Below, piece by piece: positions 1-5,516 of a stretch of 6,103 bases of DNA (the stretch's first letter is position 1; every line of letters starts with the position of its first letter). Made by a program: the position numbers and the translations under genes. The DNA is from Aequorivita sp. Its GTDB lineage: Bacteria; Bacteroidota; Bacteroidia; Flavobacteriales; Flavobacteriaceae. Location of the stretch: the NCBI GenBank assembly GCA_002733915.1, contig NVXN01000004.1, positions 182,550-188,652 of the forward strand, in the 5' to 3' direction. The notes beneath the pieces are model-generated. The model was not told the DNA's origin, did not search any database, and saw only the letters and a list, made by a program, of their open reading frames with translations.

Positions 1-938
1 CCCAACTTCCCACAAATACGTATTCGTACAATATTGCATCTGGAGAATATCACAAGCTTACCGATGTTTTAAATAAAGAAATAAATCCGGATGATTTGGT
101 GAAAGCAACTGTGGTTCGTTTTAAATCTTTTGACGGATTGGAAATTCCAGCAATCTACTATCAGCCAAAACAAGCAAGTGCCGCTAATAAAACTCCAGCG
201 TTGGTTTGGGTCCACGGTGGTCCGGGGGGTCAATCAAGGCAAGGGTTTAGTTCGTTTATTCAATATCTTGTAAACCACGGATATGCAATCTTGGCGGTTA
301 ACAACCGTGGCAGTAGCGGTTACGGGAAAACTTTTTTTCAAATGGACGACCAAAACCACGGCGATAAGGATTTGAAAGATTGCATTGCCGGGAAAGATTG
401 GTTGGCAAGCCAAGAAATGATCGATAAAGACAAAATTGGTATTATTGGAGGCTCTTACGGAGGCTATATGACGATGGCGGCACTTACCTACGCTCCCGAC
501 GAATTTAAGGTTGGCGTAAATATTTTCGGGGTTACTAACTGGATCAGAACCTTAAACAGTATTCCACCCTGGTGGGAATCTTTTAAAGACGCGCTTTATT
601 TAGAAATGGGCGATCCAAATACTGCAGATTCCGTTCGCTTAAAGCAAATTTCACCATTGTTCCATACCGAAAATGTAACAAAACCTTTAATGGTACTGCA
701 AGGTGCACAGGATCCACGGGTTCTTAAAATTGAATCGGATGAAATTGTGGAAGGTGTTAAAAAGAACGGCGTTCCAGTGGAATATGTGGTTTTTGAAGAT
801 GAAGGCCACGGATTTGTAAAAAAGGAAAACGAGATTGAAGCCTACGGAAAGGTTTTGAAGTTTTTGAATCAATATTTAAAAGGAGAAGATCAAACTACTT
901 TGGATACAGGCGCTACAGAAACTACCGAAGTGAAATAA
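1..938 (+). CDS. S9 family (prolyl oligopeptidase-type) serine peptidase, C-terminal part; 5' end outside window
   Basis: This is the alpha/beta-hydrolase catalytic half of an S9 peptidase, a family that cleaves short peptides, usually in the periplasm or outside the cell in Bacteroidota. The frame is open from the left edge (first full codon at 3-5). Residues just before the TTG at 96 read YHKLTDVLNKEINPDDLVKA, so that TTG is internal and the true start, signal peptide and beta-propeller lie upstream. Visible motifs: the HGGPGGQ oxyanion-region motif (about 213-233), the nucleophile elbow GGSYGGYM with Ser at 453-455, the acid in GAQDPRV with Asp at 711-713, and the catalytic His in DEGHGF at 807-809. 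The triad is complete and in the usual order. The protein ends in a Thr/Glu-rich tail of about 18 residues after the last hydrolase helix. It converges on the minus-strand phosphatase with 6 bp between stops. The family is clear; the subfamily (dipeptidyl- or acylaminoacyl-peptidase-like) cannot be set without the N-terminus. Confidence 0.93.
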   Translation, partial: QLPTNTYSYNIASGEYHKLTDVLNKEINPDDLVKATVVRFKSFDGLEIPAIYYQPKQASAANKTPALVWVHGGPGGQSRQGFSSFIQYLVNHGYAILAVNNRGSSGYGKTFFQMDDQNHGDKDLKDCIAGKDWLASQEMIDKDKIGIIGGSYGGYMTMAALTYAPDEFKVGVNIFGVTNWIRTLNSIPPWWESFKDALYLEMGDPNTADSVRLKQISPLFHTENVTKPLMVLQGAQDPRVLKIESDEIVEGVKKNGVPVEYVVFEDEGHGFVKKENEIEAYGKVLKFLNQYLKGEDQTTLDTGATETTEVK

Positions 939-944
939 TAAAAT

Positions 945-1910
945 TTAGACTATTCCAATCTTTTCGGAATGTGCAATAGCTTTTTCGCTGTTGGCAAAAT
1001 AACAAGTAACAACACCCATAGATTCTATATTGTTCAGAATTTCTTGGGTTGTTGCTTTTTTTCCTTTTGAAGTTTGCCGTATGTAAATAGCTTTAATATT
1101 TTTGGGAAAAATCTTTACAACTCTTTCATAAAGGTGAGGATCCTTCTGAGAGTCATCGCCCAGTAACACATATTCAAGTTTAGGGTAAAACATGAGAATA
1201 TCCTTTATCTTTTCAAATTTATGGTCGTGGCTGCCTCTTCCCGTAAAAAGAAAATCGGAGATTCCGGTTTTTATTTTTTTAAGTTTTATTACTGCCTTCG
1301 GCAATTTGTGAAGTCTCGCAAAGGAATCAATAAATTCGTATAGGTTCCACTCGCTGCTGGATACGTAAAAAAACGAATTGGAAGCCCTTTCATTGTTTTG
1401 TCCTGCTTTACTCAAAGCTTGGTAATGCGGCACTACATCTTCAAAAACCTTACGTTTATTGATATTTTTAAGAAGAAGAACATAAAGTTTTTTAAAAAAA
1501 TTTCCGCTGTGCGAAACCAAAAAAGTATCGTCAATGTCTGAAATAACCCCTACTTTGCTTTCAAAAGGTTTCAATAATTCAGAATTTTCAACGATGCCGT
1601 AATCATAAAGTTCGCAACTCACCTCATAGGGATGCCAACCACTTTCAAGTTTTTCGCAATAAGGAATATTGAACCGGAAATAACCATCATTTAAGGTTTT
1701 GGTTGTAACTTCCATATTCTTAAATTTCAATTTAACCGCAACATTTTCCAAAGGTTTTATTCGGAACATATGTATTACCGAAACCGCATGGCGAATTCCT
1801 TTTCGGTCCAATCTGTACTTATCTGGCGCCCACGATTTGAAAACGTGGCCAAAAACAACCAATTCTTCATCATTCACATAGCCACGATACAATTTTAAAT
1901 CAAGTTTCAC
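945..1910 (-). CDS. App1-type phosphatidate phosphatase (DUF2183, HAD-like)
   Basis: A 321-residue protein of the App1/DUF2183 family. The yeast founder App1 dephosphorylates phosphatidic acid to diacylglycerol; bacterial members are mostly uncharacterised. An N-terminal beta-rich domain (about 1-115) precedes the catalytic domain (about 118-282). Catalytic signatures: DIDDT at 125-129 (the DxDxT nucleophile motif), YVSSSEWN at 182-189 (motif II serine region), HDHK at 228-231 (likely motif III lysine) and LLGDDSQKDP at 249-258 (acidic motif IV). The last 40 residues form a tail of unknown role. There is no signal peptide or membrane segment, so it is probably cytoplasmic or peripheral to the membrane. 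The start is GTG at 1908-1910; the codon immediately before it is an in-frame TAA, so no longer form is possible, and the next Met (residue 48) would remove the start of the N-terminal domain. It is divergent from the lipid kinase across 65 bp. Substrate identity is inferred from family only. Confidence 0.88.
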   Translation of the reverse strand: MKLDLKLYRGYVNDEELVVFGHVFKSWAPDKYRLDRKGIRHAVSVIHMFRIKPLENVAVKLKFKNMEVTTKTLNDGYFRFNIPYCEKLESGWHPYEVSCELYDYGIVENSELLKPFESKVGVISDIDDTFLVSHSGNFFKKLYVLLLKNINKRKVFEDVVPHYQALSKAGQNNERASNSFFYVSSSEWNLYEFIDSFARLHKLPKAVIKLKKIKTGISDFLFTGRGSHDHKFEKIKDILMFYPKLEYVLLGDDSQKDPHLYERVVKIFPKNIKAIYIRQTSKGKKATTQEILNNIESMGVVTCYFANSEKAIAHSEKIGIV

Positions 1911-1975
1911 TTATTGAGATTTTGTTAACGGTTTGGTATTTCCAAAATAGGTATTTTTAAAATCAATCTTTATTA
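1911..1975. promoter_or_regulatory. Divergent promoter region between App1-type phosphatase and lipid kinase
   Basis: This 65-bp A/T-rich gap separates two diverging genes and so should hold both promoters. On the + strand TATTTTTA (1952-1959) matches the Bacteroidota -7 element TAnnTTTG at all but the last base, with a TTTG 16 bp upstream (1932-1935), slightly too close for the usual spacing. On the - strand TATTTTGG (1949 down to 1942) is a near match without a good -33 partner. Neither is strong. No Shine-Dalgarno sequence is seen before either start codon. Confidence 0.4.
1932..1946. repeat. Inverted repeat TTTGG-N5-CCAAA, candidate operator
   Basis: A perfect 5-bp inverted repeat with a 5-bp spacer (TATTT) lies near the middle of the divergent intergenic region and overlaps the weak promoter elements of both strands. 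This position suits a dimeric regulator controlling both genes. The half-sites are short, so chance in A/T-rich DNA is a real alternative. Confidence 0.3.
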
Positions 1976-2884
1976 ATGAAATCAGAAAATTATATTTTAT
2001 TGGTTGTAAACCCAATTGCGGGCGATAGCGACAAAACTCCTATAATCACAGAAGTGGAATATAAAGTGTCGCAGCGCGATTATAATCTCAAAATCTATGA
2101 AACTACTGGAGATAATGATAAAGAAGCCATAGATTCCTTAATAAAGGAATACAAACCTTCACGAATCATAGTTGCGGGTGGTGATGGCACAATTTCATTG
2201 GTCGCGGAATGTGTTTATGAAAAGGAGATAATTTTGGGTATAATACCGGCCGGTTCTGCTAATGGAATGGCCGTAAACTTTGGCCTTCCTGAAACAATTA
2301 AAGAACAAATAGCAATTGCTCTTTCTGATTGGACATTAAAAGTAGATGTGCTTTTTATCAATGGGCGAATGTGCCTTCATATTGCAGATCTGGGCATCAA
2401 TGCAGAATTGGTCAAAAACTATGAAAGTTCAGGAGTTCGGGGCAAATGGGGCTATTTTTTACAGTCTATTCCCACGCTAATAAATTCAGAATCGCCTTTT
2501 CATTTCACAATAGAAACCGGCGAGGGGATGGTTAATGAGTCAGGAGTTTTACTAGCTATTGCAAATGCAAATAAATTTGGCACCGGCGCTACCATAAATC
2601 CCAACGGAAAAATAAACGATGGCATATTTGAAATCTTGATTTTTAAAAATCTTGATTTTATAGAAATTTTTAAAACAATAAACGACAAGCCTGATATGTC
2701 TTCAGATTTTGTTCAAGTAATATCAACGGAAAATGCTATAATTCGTTCCACTAAAAAAATTCCATTCCAAATAGATGGGGAATTTATTGGTGAAATTGAC
2801 GAAGTTAAAGTTTCAGTGGCACAAGAAAAATTATTAGTTGCGCTTCCTGAAAAGTTCTGTAAACTATATACACTCCAAAACTAA
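1976..2884 (+). CDS. Diacylglycerol kinase-fold lipid kinase (DAGK/YegS/sphingosine kinase superfamily)
   Basis: A 302-residue soluble lipid kinase that would transfer phosphate from a nucleotide to a lipid hydroxyl at the inner face of the membrane. Length is normal for the bacterial DgkB/YegS group. Visible motifs: VVNPIAG at 10-16, the nucleotide-binding AGGDGT at 67-72, GIIPAGSANGMA at 88-99, the ADLGINAE segment at 137-144 that opens the C-terminal beta-sandwich, DGIFE at 215-219, and IDGE at 266-269, which carries the expected catalytic Asp/Glu. The GSxNG form of the third motif differs from the common GTxND of bacterial diacylglycerol kinases and is nearer to the GSGNA of sphingosine kinases, so a sphingoid or other lipid substrate is possible. 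The start is ATG; no Shine-Dalgarno sequence is present. The next gene begins 3 bp after the stop, indicating one transcript. The fold is certain, the substrate is not. Confidence 0.9.
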   Translation: MKSENYILLVVNPIAGDSDKTPIITEVEYKVSQRDYNLKIYETTGDNDKEAIDSLIKEYKPSRIIVAGGDGTISLVAECVYEKEIILGIIPAGSANGMAVNFGLPETIKEQIAIALSDWTLKVDVLFINGRMCLHIADLGINAELVKNYESSGVRGKWGYFLQSIPTLINSESPFHFTIETGEGMVNESGVLLAIANANKFGTGATINPNGKINDGIFEILIFKNLDFIEIFKTINDKPDMSSDFVQVISTENAIIRSTKKIPFQIDGEFIGEIDEVKVSVAQEKLLVALPEKFCKLYTLQN

Positions 2885-2887
2885 ATT

Positions 2888-4105
2888 ATGAATATTCAAA
2901 AAGTATCATTTACCAATAAAGATGAAGAACAACTGGCAGGGCGTTTGGAACTTCCGTTAGACCAAAAGCCCCATAATTTTGTCATTTTTGCACACTGCTT
3001 TACGTGTACCAAAAATTTGAGCGCCGTTAAAAATATTGGCAGGGCACTTACAGATTCGGGTTTTGGCGTTTTAAGGTTTGACTTTACGGGGTTGGGAGAA
3101 AGCGAAGGCGATTTTGAAAACACAAACTTCTCTGGCAATGTGGAAGATTTAGTGGAAGCTGCAAATTTCCTAAAAAAAAATTACGAAGCTCCCACCCTTA
3201 TTATTGGTCATTCCCTGGGGGGCGCAGCGGCAATCTTTGCTGCAAATAAAATTGACTCCATAAAAACTGTGGCGGTAATCAATTCTCCCAGCCATCCTTC
3301 ACACGTAATGCATTTGCTGAGAGAAAGCAAGCATGAAATAACAAAAAATGGAAAAGCAAAGGTAAATCTTGGGGGATTGGATTTTACCATAAAAAAACAG
3401 TTTCTGGACGATCTGGAAGACAAATCTCTTTTGAAAATTGTAAGCAACTTCAAAAAGGCATTACTTATTTTACATTCACCGCAGGATACCATTGTTGGAA
3501 TAAATAACGCCGAAGAAGTATATACAGCTGCACACCACCCTAAAAGTTTTATATCGCTCGACGGTGTTGACCATCTATTGAGCAAAAAAGAAGATTCAAA
3601 ATATGTGGGGCAAGTAATTGCAGGCTGGGCTTCCCGCTATTTAAAAATTCCTAGCATTGAGGAGGTTAAAAGTAAGAGTAAGGTTGCGGCAAGTTTAGAT
3701 AAGGATGAAATGTTTACCACTCATTTAAAACTAGGTGACCATAATTTAATTGCAGATGAACCCACAAGTTTTGGGGGGAACAATTTTGGACCTTCCCCTT
3801 ACGAATTTCTTTCCGCAGGCCTCGCCGCATGCACCGTAATGACCATACAAATGTATGCCAGAAGGAAAAAATGGAATGTTGAAAATGTAACCTGTCATAT
3901 CAACTATTCGAAGGATCATGCGGTAGATTGTGAGCATTGTGAAGATGACTCGGCCAAAATAGACACTTTTACCCGTGAAATTAAGCTTGAAGGAAATCTT
4001 TCCGAAGAGCAAAAAACAAGACTTCTGCAAATTGCCGATAAATGTCCGGTTCATAAAACTTTACACACAAAAGCCCAAGTTATTACATCTTTATATATTT
4101 CTTAA
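2888..4105 (+). CDS. Bifunctional alpha/beta hydrolase - OsmC family fusion protein
   Basis: A 405-residue two-domain protein, a fusion known in Bacteroidota and other bacteria but with no well-established substrate. Residues 1 to about 255 form an alpha/beta hydrolase: HCFTCTK at 36-42 in the presumed oxyanion loop, the nucleophile elbow GHSLGG with Ser109, the acid Asp200 (HSPQD) and His229 (GVDHL). Residues about 270-405 form an OsmC/Ohr-type domain, a family that reduces organic hydroperoxides with a cysteine pair. Here Cys315 (GLAAC) and Cys386 (ADKCPVHK) are in the expected places, and Glu306 precedes Cys315 as in the family. A DCEHCE patch at 347-352 adds two further cysteines. No signal peptide, so cytoplasmic. 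The start ATG lies 3 bp after the kinase stop, implying co-transcription and probably translational coupling. A role in cleaving and reducing an oxidised ester or thioester is inference from the two domains. Confidence 0.93.
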   Translation: MNIQKVSFTNKDEEQLAGRLELPLDQKPHNFVIFAHCFTCTKNLSAVKNIGRALTDSGFGVLRFDFTGLGESEGDFENTNFSGNVEDLVEAANFLKKNYEAPTLIIGHSLGGAAAIFAANKIDSIKTVAVINSPSHPSHVMHLLRESKHEITKNGKAKVNLGGLDFTIKKQFLDDLEDKSLLKIVSNFKKALLILHSPQDTIVGINNAEEVYTAAHHPKSFISLDGVDHLLSKKEDSKYVGQVIAGWASRYLKIPSIEEVKSKSKVAASLDKDEMFTTHLKLGDHNLIADEPTSFGGNNFGPSPYEFLSAGLAACTVMTIQMYARRKKWNVENVTCHINYSKDHAVDCEHCEDDSAKIDTFTREIKLEGNLSEEQKTRLLQIADKCPVHKTLHTKAQVITSLYIS

Positions 4106-4132
4106 ACCCACAATCGTATCGATCTATTTTGT

Positions 4133-4161
4133 AAACTTGTAGTGTATTTAAACTACAGTTT
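4133..4161 (+). promoter_or_regulatory. Hairpin ending at the lipoprotein start codon
   Basis: AAACTTGTAGT (4133-4143) and ACTACAGTTT (4152-4161) pair as a 10-bp stem with one bulged T and an 8-nt loop. The right arm ends at the base before the ATG at 4162. It could limit ribosome access, act as an operator, or help end the upstream transcript, but no T-run follows, so it is not a standard intrinsic terminator. The TATTTTG at 4125-4131 just before it resembles a -7 promoter element one base short. The rest of the 56-bp gap shows nothing else. Confidence 0.4.
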
Positions 4162-4695
4162 ATGAAAATAAAAACACATTTAATTCTTTTAATAATAGGC
4201 GTAACAGTTTTACAAAGTTGCTGCTGGTATGGCGATTGCAACGAAGGAGATGATATACCCCCAATTTTGGTTGAATCTGATTACGAGCCCGTATTCATGG
4301 AACGTCCCACTTTTGAAAGCAGTGTAGTACTCTCTCCAGCTAAACCAGTGGTAAATGCGGGAAAAATTTATGTTATCGATACATTTCTTTTTATCAATGA
4401 AAAGAATGAAGGATTTCACATTTTCAATAATGAAAACCCTTCAAGCCCATCCCCAATTTATTTTATAGAATCGCCCGGTGCAACAGATTTGGCCATAAGA
4501 GAAAATGTATTCTACATAAATCAGGCAACAGATCTTATAGCGGTGCAAGTTGATTTGGCAGCAGGAGGTCTTAATGTTTCTAAACGAATAAGAAATACCT
4601 TTCCTGAAATGCTTTCTCCAGATGGATTTTATCCCAATGATATTCCACAGAATAATATAGTTGTAAACTGGATACCAAAAACCAATACCCCATGA
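4162..4695 (+). CDS. Putative lipoprotein with LVIVD-like repeats
   Basis: A 177-residue protein with a lipoprotein signal peptide: basic KIK at 2-4, hydrophobic core at 7-17 and lipobox LQSC with Cys20 as the lipidation site. A second Cys (21) follows at once, and Cys26 makes the mature N-terminus cysteine-rich. After a Pro/acidic linker come about two repeats of LVIVD/beta-propeller type: one around 67-105 (IYVIDTFLFINEKNEGFHIF, then NPSSPSPIYFIE) and one around 106-145 (ATDLAIRENVFYINQATDLI). The C-terminal stretch FYPNDIPQNNIVVNWIPK looks like a closing motif rather than another blade. Function unknown; family members are assumed to be envelope-anchored binding proteins. Its TGA overlaps the ATG of the next gene (ATGA), so the two are translationally coupled. 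It is too short to form a normal propeller alone. Gene reality is well supported by signal peptide, overlap and partner; the repeat assignment is moderately sure. Confidence 0.82.
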   Translation: MKIKTHLILLIIGVTVLQSCCWYGDCNEGDDIPPILVESDYEPVFMERPTFESSVVLSPAKPVVNAGKIYVIDTFLFINEKNEGFHIFNNENPSSPSPIYFIESPGATDLAIRENVFYINQATDLIAVQVDLAAGGLNVSKRIRNTFPEMLSPDGFYPNDIPQNNIVVNWIPKTNTP

Positions 4696-5438
4696 AAAAA
4701 ATAGTAATTTTTATTATAACTGTAGCTTTCACCTTAGCCTGTAGCCAAGATGGAGAAAATGGATCTCAAAATGAAGCTATGGGCAACAACGATGGACAAG
4801 GTGGCTCTTTGGCACGTTTTGCAATGCTGGGCAATTATCTGTACACGGTGGATGAATACGGTTTGAATGTTTACAACATTGCAACTCCATCTGATCCTGT
4901 ATTCGTTAATAACATTCCTATTAGTTTCAGAATTGAAACCCTTTTCAATTATAAGGAATTTCTCTACATAGGTTCACAAAATGGAATGTTTATATATAGC
5001 ATTAGAAATCCAGAATTTCCAGAATATATGGCAGATGTACAGCATTTTACCTCTTGCGATCCTGTTGTGGCAAATGACACCACAGCTTTTGTTACGCTGT
5101 GGTCAGATTTAGGTTGTGGAACTACTGTAAACCAATTGGAAATTTATGATATTACCGATGTTGTAAACCCCACATTGTTAAGTGTTAGAAACCTAACATT
5201 TCCAAAAGGTATGGGACTTTATGGAGATTATTTATTTGTTTGTGATGATGAAATAAAAGTCTTTGATATTTCAGACCCAGCAAATTCAGTTTTGGTCCAT
5301 AATATAAACAGATTAGCTTTTGATGTAATAATACAACACAATTTATTAATTGCCATTGGCGAGAATGGAATTTATCAATATCAACTCAACCAAAATGATA
5401 TTACTAATACTTCACAACTGAGTGTTTTAAACTTTTAA
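4692..5438 (+). CDS. LVIVD repeat beta-propeller lipoprotein
   Basis: A 248-residue lipoprotein: KK at 2-3, hydrophobic core 4-15, lipobox TLAC with Cys17, then a Gly/Asn/Gln-rich linker (18-39). About five LVIVD-type blades follow, each with an LY-x-GxxVYDIxxPxxP pattern: near 41-78 (YLYTVDEYGLNVYNI), 79-119 (FLYIGSQNGMFIYSI), 120-168 (QLEIYDITDVVNPTLL), 169-207 (YLFVCDDEIKVFDISDP) and 208-248 (LLIAIGENGIYQYQL). The third blade has an inserted loop with Cys122, Cys141 and a neighbouring Gly-rich turn. This repeat is found in surface or envelope proteins of Bacteroidota; no enzymatic activity is established. The mature N-terminus begins SQDGE, which resembles the surface-export signal reported for flavobacterial lipoproteins, so outer-surface display is possible. 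It starts inside the stop codon of the preceding lipoprotein gene, and the two products likely work together. No terminator is evident after the stop. Confidence 0.87.
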   Translation: MKKIVIFIITVAFTLACSQDGENGSQNEAMGNNDGQGGSLARFAMLGNYLYTVDEYGLNVYNIATPSDPVFVNNIPISFRIETLFNYKEFLYIGSQNGMFIYSIRNPEFPEYMADVQHFTSCDPVVANDTTAFVTLWSDLGCGTTVNQLEIYDITDVVNPTLLSVRNLTFPKGMGLYGDYLFVCDDEIKVFDISDPANSVLVHNINRLAFDVIIQHNLLIAIGENGIYQYQLNQNDITNTSQLSVLNF

Positions 5439-5453
5439 AGTATTCTTAAATTA

Positions 5454-5484
5454 TTGCTGTCGCTCAAAAACTATTGTACCTTTA
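5454..5484 (+). promoter_or_regulatory. Bacteroidota-type promoter candidate for sodC
   Basis: TTG at 5454-5456 and TACCTTTA at 5477-5484 are separated by 20 bp, fitting the Bacteroidota consensus TTG-N17-23-TAnnTTTG except for the last base. Transcription would begin near 5491, leaving a leader of about 26 nt that is A-rich (ACCAAAAAATAAATC just before the ATG) and without a Shine-Dalgarno sequence, as is usual in this phylum. It suggests that sodC is transcribed separately from the lipoprotein pair. Confidence 0.55.
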
Positions 5485-5516
5485 TTTTAAACTAGTAATA
5501 AACCAAAAAATAAATC

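Noticed and set aside
96..98. TTG at 96 as the start of the peptidase
   Set aside because: The same frame is open to the left edge and encodes plausible peptidase sequence; the N-terminal propeller must lie outside the window.
952..970. ATTCC/GGAAT inverted repeat as a terminator between the convergent genes
   Set aside because: The stem is only 5 bp with a 9-nt loop and lies in coding sequence; there is no tight T-run next to it on the + strand and only a diffuse T-rich stretch on the - strand.
3208..4054. Minus-strand open frames opposite the hydrolase-OsmC gene
   Set aside because: Both lie wholly inside a gene with intact catalytic motifs in two domains; they are shadows of its codon pattern.
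4162..5438. The two LVIVD genes as one gene broken by a frameshift
   Set aside because: The second frame begins with its own complete signal peptide and lipobox, and the first ends in a plausible C-terminus, so they are two real lipoproteins.
5431..5441. ACTTTTAAAGT palindrome at the end of the second lipoprotein gene as a terminator
   Set aside because: It is a near-perfect DNA palindrome without room for an RNA loop and is all A/T except at the ends.
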